Assembly (NCBI GenBank): GCA_002011075.2
Contig: MTMA02000006.1
Coordinates: forward strand, 1,170,599-1,234,598
Source of the DNA: Candidatus Scotarchaeum otlingeri
Lineage (GTDB): Archaea > Thermoproteota > Nitrososphaeria > Geothermarchaeales > JDFR-13
Direction: 5' to 3'
DNA: 64,000 nucleotides
The notes below the pieces were generated by a model, which worked only from the letters and a program-made list of their open reading frames with translations, was not told the origin of the DNA and ran no database searches. A program made the position numbers and the translations under genes. The number at the start of each line of letters is the position of its first letter. Within the stretch, counting starts at the first letter, position 1. Below are positions 53,468-62,184 of this stretch, in pieces.

Positions 53468-54574
53468 TTAGGCGAGCTTAACTTCGTTCCATATCTCCTC
53501 CCATCTATCATAATTTTCAATAGGATACTCGAAATGACCAATAGCCAAAGCCTCCTCAGGCTTATCTAGCAATAGATTCTCTACAAGGTCAGGGTCTTCT
53601 GCAGCCAGTTCTTCCACTACAGCTTCATTTGTAATTCCATACCAGTATTCCTCGGCGAAGAATCTTTGAGAGTGAGGAGCTAGGTAATTATCTACTAAGG
53701 CATGGGCCAAATCCTCTTCCTCTGTCCCCTTGACTATCGCATTGCCACATACAAATACCAATGCACCCTCTTCCGGCAATACATATTTTACGGGGACGCC
53801 TTCATCCAATAACTCTAGGGTCTCCGGCGCCCATCCTATAGATATCCATACTTCACCTGCAGCCATTAACTGGGGTAACTCGACGTCCACCTCATCCGAA
53901 TATTTTAGAACGAGCGGCTTCTGCTGGATAAGAAGCTCCTTACATTCTTGAAGCTGTTCCTCAGTCAACTCCCACATACCGTCATTATCTGGATCCAAAT
54001 CGAAACCTAAAATCAGAGCAGCTATGGCTATCCCATAGAATGGATCATCGGCCATAAGTATTTTTCCCTCAAACTCTGGGTCAAATAGATCGGCCCAACT
54101 CGTTATCTCCCTTTCAATCATATCTGTTCTATAAGTAATGCCCTCTGTTCCATAATTGGTGGGTACAAACCATATATCGCCGTTTATCTTGACCATAGGC
54201 GCGTTTTTGAATGACTCAAACATATCATCCCAATACTCTAATTTAGAGACGTCTATTGGCTGAATAAGCTCTAATTCACGTAATACGGGAATTTTATCTG
54301 TACAGGGGGCTATTACATCCGCTTTATAGCCTGCTCTAAGTCTAGTTATCATTTCATCTTGGTCTCCATAAATTCCTATCTTTAAATCCACATTAGGATA
54401 TGCGTCTCTGAAGGGATCGAGAAATTCATCTAGTGTTTCTTCTTCCCATGTAAATAGCCTAAGAGTTTTAACTTCAGGGACCTTAGTCCTAGTCATATAC
54501 CAATATAGTCCTCCTCCTATTATAGCAACGCCTATCAATCCGCCTGCGATACCTAGAAAGGTACGGCGTTTCAT
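53468..54574 (-). CDS. PotD-like substrate-binding protein with Tat signal
   Basis: This 368-residue binding protein starts MKRRTFLGIAGGLIGVAI, a twin-arginine (R-R-x-F-L) signal followed by a hydrophobic segment that may stay as anchor. The mature part has TLRLFTWEEETLDEFLDPF, VDLKIGIYGDQDEMITRLRA, DVIAPCTDKIPVLREL, YGTEGITYRTDMIER and WISIGWAPETLELLDEGVPV, the order seen in spermidine/putrescine-binding proteins. Polyamine uptake is therefore likely, but related proteins bind other small molecules. First gene of the operon. Confidence 0.93.
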   Translation of the reverse strand: MKRRTFLGIAGGLIGVAIIGGGLYWYMTRTKVPEVKTLRLFTWEEETLDEFLDPFRDAYPNVDLKIGIYGDQDEMITRLRAGYKADVIAPCTDKIPVLRELELIQPIDVSKLEYWDDMFESFKNAPMVKINGDIWFVPTNYGTEGITYRTDMIEREITSWADLFDPEFEGKILMADDPFYGIAIAALILGFDLDPDNDGMWELTEEQLQECKELLIQQKPLVLKYSDEVDVELPQLMAAGEVWISIGWAPETLELLDEGVPVKYVLPEEGALVFVCGNAIVKGTEEEDLAHALVDNYLAPHSQRFFAEEYWYGITNEAVVEELAAEDPDLVENLLLDKPEEALAIGHFEYPIENYDRWEEIWNEVKLA

Positions 54575-54671
54575 ATCTAAACACCAAAATAGGAAGCCTA
54601 TACAAGCTTATCATAATACTATATTAATTGATATGTTTTTGGGCTTTTATAAAATTTATTCTAGATAATAA

Positions 54672-55388
54672 TTATTTTTTCCTTTTAATATAATATAATT
54701 TCATAAGTAATGGTATTTCATTCATTTTATCTTCATTAATATATTCCCAATATATGCCCTTGGGCCTAGGAGCCCTATCCATCACCTCTATTATCCTAGT
54801 GGGTGTCACTATTATATCTACACTTACATCAAATTTATCCCTAGGTAAAGAATCTAATACTTGAACATCATGAACATTAGTTATAATCGGTATGTCTTCA
54901 TCCACTTTATTGAGTTCCCTTAATATCGCAAACTCCAGTTCGCTATAACCCTCTCCTTTTCCTATCCTATCTCCCTGCTTGGAGACCGCTACGGACCCCG
55001 TTATTATCAGATCTATGTTGGGAAGATCCTCGGGATCTATAAGCTTACCATATCTAAAGGCGCCTTTAATGGTAGAGGCTGCTTTATATCTACCATATAT
55101 TGCCCGCGGATTTATCATTAAGAAGCCTTTCCGGATTCTGGGTGTGGGCATTATTAGAGTCTTCTGGTCACTAAGGATAATCTCACGGATAGCACGTTGG
55201 GGGGAGTCAGGGCTGACCTTGATTATATCCGAGTCCCTATACACAGCAAGGCTTCTTATTCTTACTGCGGTTTGCTCAGCACCGATAAAGTTTGGAATTC
55301 TATTATGGGGTGGTAGGGGAAAGCTGGCGATCTTCTCCTCAACCATCTTGTTCCATATATACTGTCTAATCTCGTTTTTATCTATCAT
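54672..55388 (-). CDS. 5-formyltetrahydrofolate cyclo-ligase-like protein
   Basis: This protein of about 238 residues resembles the archaeal cyclo-ligase (5-FTHF ligase) family: IRQYIWNKMVEEKIASFP at the start, NRIPNFIGAEQTAVRI, ILSDQKTLIMPTPRIRKG and the ATP/Mg region GDRIGKGEGYSELEFAIL, followed by TNVHDVQVLD. I start at the ATG at 55388 because family members begin here; the longer form from 55427 adds 13 odd residues. In archaea with tetrahydromethanopterin the true substrate is unclear. Confidence 0.85.
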   Translation of the reverse strand: MIDKNEIRQYIWNKMVEEKIASFPLPPHNRIPNFIGAEQTAVRIRSLAVYRDSDIIKVSPDSPQRAIREIILSDQKTLIMPTPRIRKGFLMINPRAIYGRYKAASTIKGAFRYGKLIDPEDLPNIDLIITGSVAVSKQGDRIGKGEGYSELEFAILRELNKVDEDIPIITNVHDVQVLDSLPRDKFDVSVDIIVTPTRIIEVMDRAPRPKGIYWEYINEDKMNEIPLLMKLYYIKRKK

Positions 55389-55425
55389 GCATATAGCCAC
55401 CGGGTTATCAATTAAATAGAATTTC

Positions 55426-56130
55426 ATGGGACCTATTTTTGTAATTATTTACATTATTATCAGGTCATACAAATCTACTTATGGGGAATCTTCATTGCCT
55501 ATAATCTATTTTCCATTGGAGAAGATGATGGATAGGAATTTAAAGAAAATATTTTTGGGAAGAGTGGCAGCTCGGTATGTATTAGATATATTAATTGAGG
55601 AGGCTAGAAAATATAATTTAAGGGAGGTAGTTATCTCAGTTCCCCATGCTACGCAGGAGATTATTGAAAAGGTTAGTTATAGGGATATGGATATTATATG
55701 GTTACATAACTTGTATACGGAAAATGGGTTGAAGGGTGTATTTGATAATTTATGCCGAATAAAACCTTTAGATGAAAGATTGATCATTAATTTCGGTGCC
55801 TTTATACCATATCGAACATTGAATCATATTGTTAATAGGGATGTAGATATCCTAGTTGCCACGGAATCTGTAGTTTGGAACATAAAGCCTCCCTTCGGGA
55901 TATTGCATATTGGAAAAAAACTTATATTCTGTGATCTAGTAGTAATTAAACTCGCTCTCCTCAGGGAGATTCTTAGAACAAGAGTAAATATTTCATATAG
56001 CCAATTAAGTGATGTAATAAATGGTTTAATGGATAAGCTGGAAATTATTGTTATAGAGCCTGATAAATGGATCCCATTATATATAGATAAAGCTCTGGAA
56101 TTGTTGAGTAAGTCTCTAACTAGAGAGTAG
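55426..56130 (+). CDS. Hypothetical soluble alpha/beta protein
   Basis: The longest frame has 234 residues, but its first ~22 residues overlap the divergent promoter region; ATGs at 55525 and 55528 with GGAGA upstream are alternative starts. Strand-helix alternation is seen (REVVISVPHATQEIIEKV, MDIIWLHNLYTENGLKG, LIINFGAFIPYRTLNHIV, VDILVATESVVWNIKP). No nucleotide-binding or metal motif stands out. The end overlaps the convergent sirtuin gene by 15 nt. Family not recognised. Confidence 0.65.
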   Translation: MGPIFVIIYIIIRSYKSTYGESSLPIIYFPLEKMMDRNLKKIFLGRVAARYVLDILIEEARKYNLREVVISVPHATQEIIEKVSYRDMDIIWLHNLYTENGLKGVFDNLCRIKPLDERLIINFGAFIPYRTLNHIVNRDVDILVATESVVWNIKPPFGILHIGKKLIFCDLVVIKLALLREILRTRVNISYSQLSDVINGLMDKLEIIVIEPDKWIPLYIDKALELLSKSLTRE

Positions 56131-56847
56131 CTCCATAACTTCGCTGAAGAATTCTCCAGCCTTCTTATCTATATATAAATCAACTATCCTCGTTATACTG
56201 GTAACCTCTGGATTTATCTCTATAATAAAAGCTCCTTTACCCTTAGCTATTAGCGGTAACATAGCGGCGGGCATAACTACCCCGCTTGTACCCACCACAA
56301 TATATACATCTGCTTTACTTGTTTCATCCACAGCTCTATCCCATTCCTCATAGGGCAATGCTTCGCCAAATAATACGACGTCGGGTCTTAGCATCGCATC
56401 ACATTTAGGACAGTACGGTGGTATATTATTAGGAACCATATTTATTATCTCCCTGTAGCTGCATGCTGTACACCTTAGTCTCAAGGTGTTTCCATGTACC
56501 TCAATTACATTTTTTGACCCCGCTTTTTGATGTAAATTATCGATGTTTTGAGTTATTACGCTCTTTACATATCCCAACGATTCCAGCTCCGCTATCGCGA
56601 TATGAGCCATATTCGGCTCTACCTTAAGAATCAATTCTATGCCCATAGCCAACCATCTCCAGACCTTAACCGGATCCCTTTCAAAGGCTTCTTTCGTGGC
56701 ATATTCATCCGGATCATATTTGCTCCATAATCCATCTTTTCCTCTAAATGTTGGTACACCGCTTTCAACCGATACCCCTGCACCGGTGAGTACCACTGCG
56801 TATCTACTTTTCCTAACTATATCTAAAAAGTTCTCTGCTAGCTTCAC
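56116..56847 (-). CDS. NAD-dependent protein deacylase, Sir2 family (copy 1)
   Basis: This 243-residue sirtuin has VVLTGAGVSVESGVPTFRG (NAD loop), VITQNIDNLHQKAGS, the catalytic His in VIEVHGNTLRLRC, two zinc C-x-x-C pairs (CTACS and CPKCD), RPDVVLFGEALP and VVGTSGVVMPA. It removes acetyl or other acyl groups from Lys using NAD+; in crenarchaea Alba is a known Sir2 target. It lies 33 nt after a second sirtuin on the same strand, with clear sequence similarity, so the pair is a tandem duplication. Confidence 0.95.
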   Translation of the reverse strand: MKLAENFLDIVRKSRYAVVLTGAGVSVESGVPTFRGKDGLWSKYDPDEYATKEAFERDPVKVWRWLAMGIELILKVEPNMAHIAIAELESLGYVKSVITQNIDNLHQKAGSKNVIEVHGNTLRLRCTACSYREIINMVPNNIPPYCPKCDAMLRPDVVLFGEALPYEEWDRAVDETSKADVYIVVGTSGVVMPAAMLPLIAKGKGAFIIEINPEVTSITRIVDLYIDKKAGEFFSEVMELLSS

Positions 56848-56880
56848 ACTCCCACACCAATATTAATATCCATGGATTAT

Positions 56881-57630
56881 TTATTCAAAGTTTCTATCAG
56901 GCATAGAATTTAGCTCGCCATATATTTCTTCGAAGAATAGGGATGCCCGCTTAGGTATCCACTTAGAAATGCCTTTTTCCGACAGAAATGTTTGATCGGG
57001 ATTTATTTCAATTATCTTGGAATTATTTTGATAAGCGATGAGGGGGATATTTGCAGCAGGCATAACCAACATGCTTGTCCCAATTACCAACATTAATTCA
57101 CATTTCTCAGACTCATTTAGTGCGTCCATCCAACTCCTACTTGGAATCGGTTCACCGAACCATACAACATCAGGCCTTAATAGACAACCACATGATGGGC
57201 ATTTCGGGGGTATCTCTTCTGGGGGAGCAGATAAATCTATCTTATATGGACATGATGTGCATCTAGCTCTCCAGATATTGCCATGGAGCTCAATCACTCT
57301 ATTTGATCCGGCTCGTTGATGCAATCCATCCACATTTTGGGTAATTACACTTTTTATGTAGCCTTTTTTCTCCAATAATGCCAGTGCAATATGGGCGGTA
57401 TTTGGCTTTGCTTTATGTATTACAGCCATCCTCCATCTATACCATTCCCAAACTGTATATGGATTCTCTCTAAATCCCTCAGGAGACGCCAATTTATGGG
57501 GGTCATATTTAGCCCACAGACCATCTTGCCCCCGGAATGTTGGTATTCCGCTGTCTGCCGATATACCTGCTCCTGTAAATGCAACAGTATACCTGCTTCT
57601 TTTCAGTTCCATAATGAAATCAGTCTTCAT
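56881..57630 (-). CDS. NAD-dependent protein deacylase, Sir2 family (copy 2)
   Basis: This 249-residue sirtuin shows VAFTGAGISADSGIPTFRG, VITQNVDGLHQRAGS, the catalytic His in VIELHGNIWRARC, zinc pairs CTSCP and CPSCG, RPDVVWFGEPIP and VIGTSMLVMPA. The zinc-module sequence and substrate-channel residues differ from copy 1, suggesting different acyl or protein preferences. It is the first gene of the two-sirtuin operon. Confidence 0.95.
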   Translation of the reverse strand: MKTDFIMELKRSRYTVAFTGAGISADSGIPTFRGQDGLWAKYDPHKLASPEGFRENPYTVWEWYRWRMAVIHKAKPNTAHIALALLEKKGYIKSVITQNVDGLHQRAGSNRVIELHGNIWRARCTSCPYKIDLSAPPEEIPPKCPSCGCLLRPDVVWFGEPIPSRSWMDALNESEKCELMLVIGTSMLVMPAANIPLIAYQNNSKIIEINPDQTFLSEKGISKWIPKRASLFFEEIYGELNSMPDRNFE

Positions 57631-57758
57631 GTAACTCCACCTATATCATCGGCTTCTAATATGGTAATTTAATGGTGGAATTATTTTATAATATGGATTA
57701 AGGCTACTCTCGATTACCTATTTAAACATAAAAAGTGAGAAAAGGGTATAATTCGTCT

Positions 57759-58064
57759 TTATAATTTCTCTATACTTCCGTTTCTACCTACATTTAGCTG
57801 TACATTACCTTTAAATTCGTTAACGTATCCGTTCTTTACAAGGACTTTATCTCCAACGTCAACCAGCTCTACTTGTCTATTCCATAATACTAATATAACT
57901 TCCCCTGAGTCATCCTTGAGAACAGCTTCTGCAACCCATACTCGTCTTCCAGTCTTCCTAGATATAAAAGACCTCGTCTCGCTCTTACTCGTAACCGTCC
58001 CCTCGACAGTCACACCATTCATTCCAACTTTCAATTCTCCTATCTTCAACACTAATCGCTCCAC
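57759..58064 (-). CDS. Single OB-fold nucleic-acid-binding protein
   Basis: This 101-residue protein is a single OB fold of the crenarchaeal SSB/RPA-like type: MNGVTVEGTVTSKSETRSF, RRVWVAEAVLKDDSGEVILVLW and VGDKVLVKNGYVNEFKGNVQLNVG. It lacks the acidic C-terminal tail of longer SSBs. It could bind single-stranded DNA or RNA. The start is a GTG at 58064; a GTG four codons later is the alternative. On its upstream side lies the divergent eL13 gene. Confidence 0.88.
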   Translation of the reverse strand: MERLVLKIGELKVGMNGVTVEGTVTSKSETRSFISRKTGRRVWVAEAVLKDDSGEVILVLWNRQVELVDVGDKVLVKNGYVNEFKGNVQLNVGRNGSIEKL

Positions 58065-58182
58065 AACAAAAATACAAAGTTATATTATACCTCCTTATAT
58101 ATAAATAAGGTGAACAGAGGGAAATCAGTGTAGATTATGTTTATATATCGGTCTGAGAAGGTTTGATCCCGGGGGGTTCATT

Positions 58183-58383
58183 ATGAATCATGCTGAAGTA
58201 ATAAAGCCAAGGTCTAAGCTAGGGGAAAAAAGAGTGGGCAGAGGATTTAGTGTTAATGAACTTAAGGAGGCGGGATTGAGCCTAGATGAGGCCAAGAAAT
58301 TGGGAATATATATTGATAAGCGGAGAAAAACTGCGCATCCATGGAATATAGAATATCTAAAGAAGCTCAGAGCAAGTAACTAG
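58183..58383 (+). CDS. rpl13e: 50S ribosomal protein eL13
   Basis: This 66-residue protein contains the eL13 signature GRGFSVNELKEAGLSLDEAKK (seen as G-R-G-F-S, E-L-K-E-A-G-L-S and A-K-K-L-G-I) followed by DKRRKTAHPWNIEYLKKL. The archaeal form is much shorter than the eukaryotic one and occurs mainly in Thermoproteota and relatives, so it is a useful lineage marker. A TATA-like GTTTATATATCG near 58140 and GGGGGG about 6 nt before the ATG support the start. Confidence 0.93.
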   Translation: MNHAEVIKPRSKLGEKRVGRGFSVNELKEAGLSLDEAKKLGIYIDKRRKTAHPWNIEYLKKLRASN

Positions 58384-58505
58384 CTTTGCTACCTCTATCT
58401 ATTAATTGTATATAGGCCTTAAATGGACAGATGGATGAATCATCTATATCGATTATTCATAAATCCTTTATTAAGTGGTGGGAATCAAGATACCGGTGAA
58501 CAAAT

Positions 58506-58994
58506 GTGAGTAGGAACAGATTGGTGATAGTTGCATTAGCATTAGCCATCATAGTAGGATTGTCTTTCCCGCTATATACTAGTTACGCATCCAGTAATGA
58601 TTCTACTACTACATTCAACGTAGCTCTTTCCATGGATGGAAGAAGCGGCATCGGTCTCATTGAGGCGGATGGGGAATTCACCATGGTTTTAGAGGGTTCT
58701 AAAGATGGATGGAACATCTATAAGGTTACAGATGGCTACCTAACTATAATAACTGAAGATGGAGAAATTAGCCTTAATATAGCAAATGGAACTATTGCAG
58801 CCCATAGATATAATCATAAGGTTAAAGCTAGACTAATCTTGAATTCAGATGCGTCAAATGGAGGATTGGTGTTCCATGGTCTATGGATACAGGGAGACGC
58901 CGAAGGTGAATTCTATGGATACTTTGTATTTGTATTCAAAGTAGATGATTTTAGAGGAGTGGGCTCCGGCGAAGCTATCGCCATTAGAGTATAG
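58506..58994 (+). CDS. Secreted protein of unknown function
   Basis: This 162-residue protein starts with GTG and has a signal peptide (hydrophobic residues 5-22, cut near SYASSNDS). The mature part of about 135 residues is strand-rich with regular Asp/Gly turns and several repeats of hydrophobic-x-hydrophobic pattern (GLIEADGEFTMVLEGSKDG, YLTIITEDGEISLNI), probably one beta-barrel or sandwich domain. It has no Cys and no anchor. No family recognised. Confidence 0.7.
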   Translation: MSRNRLVIVALALAIIVGLSFPLYTSYASSNDSTTTFNVALSMDGRSGIGLIEADGEFTMVLEGSKDGWNIYKVTDGYLTIITEDGEISLNIANGTIAAHRYNHKVKARLILNSDASNGGLVFHGLWIQGDAEGEFYGYFVFVFKVDDFRGVGSGEAIAIRV

Positions 58995-59098
58995 CCTATC
59001 AACCCCTCTATATCTTTTTTATATCTATTTACTCTATACCTAATAAGTATTTCACCTATTTTATAGTGTCATTGACATTATTATTTTTGTGTTCTAAA

Positions 59099-60208
59099 AT
59101 GAAGAGGATATCAAAGCCTCTTTTGATGATACCAGGTCCATCCGAGCCTTATCCTGATGCTCTAAGTATTCTCGCATCAAAAGTTATGGCTCACTATGGT
59201 GAAGAATGGATAAAGATATACAATAAGATACTGGAAAAATTGAAGCTACTTTTCGGCACTAAGCAAAGAGTATACATATATCTTGGCCCTGCAACAGGAG
59301 TGATCGAGATGGGTATCAATAGCGTCATAAAGCCAAACGATAATGTCTTAATTATTAACAAGGGGTTCTTTATAGATAGATTCAAATGGATAGCCGAGAT
59401 GTATGGAGCTAAGACACACCAGATAGCCCCCGATAATTATGGCGATAGAGTCGATCTAAATGAGTTAGAGAAGGCAGTAAAGAGATTATCTCCCAAGATA
59501 ATAATAATGGTCCATAGCGAGACATCCACAGGGTTACTCGAGGATATAGATACAATCTCTACATTGATTCCGCGGGATTCTTTCTTTTTCGTTGACGCTG
59601 TATCATCTTTCGGTGCTATGGAGCTACATTGTGACAAATGGAATATAGATTTATGCGCTGGATACGCATCTAAGGCGTTAGGCGCCATAAATGGTGTTGT
59701 GCCCTTTATGGTTAGTGAACGGCTATGGGATCATGTAGACCCGGAAAAAAGATCTCCGAAGGGCTTTATGAATGATCTGGGAACTTGGAGGATGTATATT
59801 GAGAAATGGGGTAAGACACATCCATATCCGATATCTATCCCGTCGCCGCTTATTATAGCTCTAGATACTGCACTCGATATAGTGTTGGATGAAGGCATCA
59901 AGAATGTGGAGAAGAGACATTATAGAATTGCTAGAATAGTACATGAGTATATAGATAATCTCGGGCTGGAACTAATTCCTAAAGAAGAATATGCATCTCC
60001 AACCGTCAGCGCTATTATGTTGCCGAAAGAGATCGATGCAAGGGTTGTAATGAGAAGGATGGAGAAGGATTTTGGTATAATGGTTTCTAGTACATGGTTG
60101 ATTAAGGTTAATGGGGTTAGGATTGGGCATATGGGTTACACAGCACAAGAAAAATTTGTTATCCCCACTTTGTACGCATTAGAGAAGATAATCGCAGAGT
60201 ACCATTAG
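59099..60208 (+). CDS. Class V aminotransferase (alanine-glyoxylate/serine-pyruvate type)
   Basis: This 369-residue PLP enzyme starts at the ATG at 59099 (KRISKPLLMIPGPSEPYPDA), which gives the usual N-terminus with the P-G-P motif. Further landmarks: LGPATGVIEMGINSV, VHSETSTGLLEDI, FFVDAVSSFGAME (cofactor Asp) and the Schiff-base Lys in AGYASKALGAINGV, plus the C-terminal VRIGHMGYTA. Amino-group transfer between alanine or serine and glyoxylate is most likely; such enzymes provide glycine or serine. Confidence 0.92.
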   Translation: MKRISKPLLMIPGPSEPYPDALSILASKVMAHYGEEWIKIYNKILEKLKLLFGTKQRVYIYLGPATGVIEMGINSVIKPNDNVLIINKGFFIDRFKWIAEMYGAKTHQIAPDNYGDRVDLNELEKAVKRLSPKIIIMVHSETSTGLLEDIDTISTLIPRDSFFFVDAVSSFGAMELHCDKWNIDLCAGYASKALGAINGVVPFMVSERLWDHVDPEKRSPKGFMNDLGTWRMYIEKWGKTHPYPISIPSPLIIALDTALDIVLDEGIKNVEKRHYRIARIVHEYIDNLGLELIPKEEYASPTVSAIMLPKEIDARVVMRRMEKDFGIMVSSTWLIKVNGVRIGHMGYTAQEKFVIPTLYALEKIIAEYH

Positions 60209-60246
60209 TTATTACCAATAATACCTGTTATAATCCTCACTATCCG

Positions 60247-61005
60247 TTATATATATGAGATCTCGATAGATAGGTTATCCTCTATAAATTCCCTTATTTC
60301 TATCATATCACTATGGGTCATCTTGGTTTTAGCACCAGATTTATCCATTATATATCCCTCTATATAGAGTTCGTCAATCCCAATTTTCTTAATTATTCCA
60401 ACTAATCTTCTCATGGACTCCTTATCTACATTACTTGTATACTCATATGGTGAATCCAATAGGGTCAATATTCCCTTCAATATACCAGTATACTCCATTG
60501 AAAACTCCATCATCCCATAAATAATTTCTTCTAAACGAAGCATCGAATGAGCCCTATTAATAGACCGGAACCTCTTTTCATCGGGTGAATCCAGCCTAAT
60601 AATTATTGTTTCCGCGGATAACAATGTTTCCCTGATACTACTATGTATAAATGTTCCTCCCGGCGCATATATTGCTAAAGGAATATGTTTATTCAATGTA
60701 CTTCTAGCTATTCTCATGATATCCTTTAGATACGGATTTAGAGTGGGGTCTCCCTCTCCATTTATAACTATATATTTAAGGTCATCGCGCGAAATCTTAG
60801 ATAGAATATCACGGTATCTAGAAGCAAAATTGTCTATATTGAAATCCATTTCAACGGTATCGAGGTCATAAACCTTTGTAAGGGTAGAGCCATAAGGACA
60901 ATAGATACAATCATATACGCATGTCTTGGTCTCAGGGCATACGTTCAATAAAATTATATCTCTAAACATCAGAAATTGATCGAGTCTATGGATTTTTCCA
61001 GACAT
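60247..61005 (-). CDS. Radical SAM protein
   Basis: This protein of about 252 residues has the [4Fe-4S] motif C-V-Y-D-C-I-Y-C (CxxxCxxC) near residue 29, preceded by an additional Cys in NVCPETK. YIVINGEGDPTLNPYLKDI matches the G-x-G-x-P strand that binds SAM, and LAIYAPGGTFI and IIIRLDSPDEKRF follow. There is no second cluster domain. The family resembles archaeal radical SAM proteins of unknown substrate (related in outline to TYW1- and pyruvate-formate-lyase-activase-like enzymes). Start at ATG 61005, or TTG two codons earlier. Confidence 0.85.
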   Translation of the reverse strand: MSGKIHRLDQFLMFRDIILLNVCPETKTCVYDCIYCPYGSTLTKVYDLDTVEMDFNIDNFASRYRDILSKISRDDLKYIVINGEGDPTLNPYLKDIMRIARSTLNKHIPLAIYAPGGTFIHSSIRETLLSAETIIIRLDSPDEKRFRSINRAHSMLRLEEIIYGMMEFSMEYTGILKGILTLLDSPYEYTSNVDKESMRRLVGIIKKIGIDELYIEGYIMDKSGAKTKMTHSDMIEIREFIEDNLSIEISYI

Positions 61006-61088
61006 AGACAACTATAATAATAGCCTATAGAGTATAATAATCATATTTTAATTGATTATTCCTCTATTAATTAGAGGGGGAGTAGGAT

Positions 61089-62144
61089 TTGTATGCGGTT
61101 GTTAAGACCCGTTATCAACCAGGCCTAGATATATGTACAGTAGATTACCCGAAAATAGGTGAGAAGGATGTTCTTGTGAAAGTTCGGGTCGCCTCAATTT
61201 GTGGCACCGATGTTCATATATGGAAATGGAGTAACTGGGCCAAAGACAGGATCAAAAAGATTCCATTAATTGTTGGACACGAATTTGCCGGTGAAGTTAT
61301 TGAGACAGGGAGCTCTGTTGAGAAGGTGGCGACAGGTGATTTTGTATCTGTAGAATCACATATTGTCGATGGCACATGCTACCAATGTAGAATGGGGAGG
61401 ATGCATGTATGCAGAAATCTGAAGATTTTTGGTGTAGATATAGATGGAGGATTTACTGAATATGTTGCTGTGCCAGAGTTGAATGCATGGATAAATGATG
61501 AATCTTTACCCCTAGAATTTGGTTCTATACAAGAACCCCTAGGGAATGCTGTTCACGCCATCTTTCCATATGATGGACATGAAGATGTTTCAGGTAAGAA
61601 GGTAGCTGTTCTGGGCTGTGGACCCATAGGATTAATGTCCATCGCCGTCTTAAAGGAGATGGATGTAGATAAGATAATTGCTAGTGAAATAGCGCCTAAC
61701 AGGAGAACGCTGGCTAAAGAGATCGGTGCCGACATAGTTGTGAACCCCATAGAGGAAGATTTGGTTGATATTATTGATAGCGAGACGGATGGAAATGGAG
61801 TTGATCTTGTTCTTGAGATGTCTGGAGCGACGTCAGCTATCAAACAAGCATTAGAGATCGTGACGCCTGGGGGCCGGGTGTCCCTCCTCGGTCTCCCAGG
61901 CGAAGAAGTTTCGATTGACCTTAATAGGCACGTGATCTTTAAGTCGGCTAGACTGTTTGGAATTACTGGTAGAAGAATGTTTGATACTTGGAAGCAGGTT
62001 AGGCGTTTATTATCTATACCTAGGTTTAGATCTAACATTAGGAAAATTATTACTCATAAAATTCCTATTAGAGATATTGATAAAGCGATGGAGCTTATCG
62101 CGAAAAAGGAGGCGGTAAAGGTTTTGCTTGAGCCTAAGTGGTAG
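61089..62144 (+). CDS. tdh: L-threonine 3-dehydrogenase
   Basis: This 351-residue zinc-dependent medium-chain dehydrogenase oxidises threonine to 2-amino-3-oxobutyrate. It has SICGTDVHIWKW and VGHEFAGEV for catalytic zinc, VAVLGCGPIGLMSIAVL for NAD, and the threonine-specific W-K-W-x-x-W pattern. The structural zinc site DGTCYQCRMGRMHVC has Asp where the first of four Cys is expected. The start is TTG at 61089 with GGGGGAGTAGGA upstream. The product is the substrate of the next gene, so both form the threonine-to-glycine pathway. Confidence 0.94.
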   Translation: MYAVVKTRYQPGLDICTVDYPKIGEKDVLVKVRVASICGTDVHIWKWSNWAKDRIKKIPLIVGHEFAGEVIETGSSVEKVATGDFVSVESHIVDGTCYQCRMGRMHVCRNLKIFGVDIDGGFTEYVAVPELNAWINDESLPLEFGSIQEPLGNAVHAIFPYDGHEDVSGKKVAVLGCGPIGLMSIAVLKEMDVDKIIASEIAPNRRTLAKEIGADIVVNPIEEDLVDIIDSETDGNGVDLVLEMSGATSAIKQALEIVTPGGRVSLLGLPGEEVSIDLNRHVIFKSARLFGITGRRMFDTWKQVRRLLSIPRFRSNIRKIITHKIPIRDIDKAMELIAKKEAVKVLLEPKW

Positions 62145-62184
62145 ATTTATTTTCCTTCCTGATGAATATTTTGATGGTGATATT

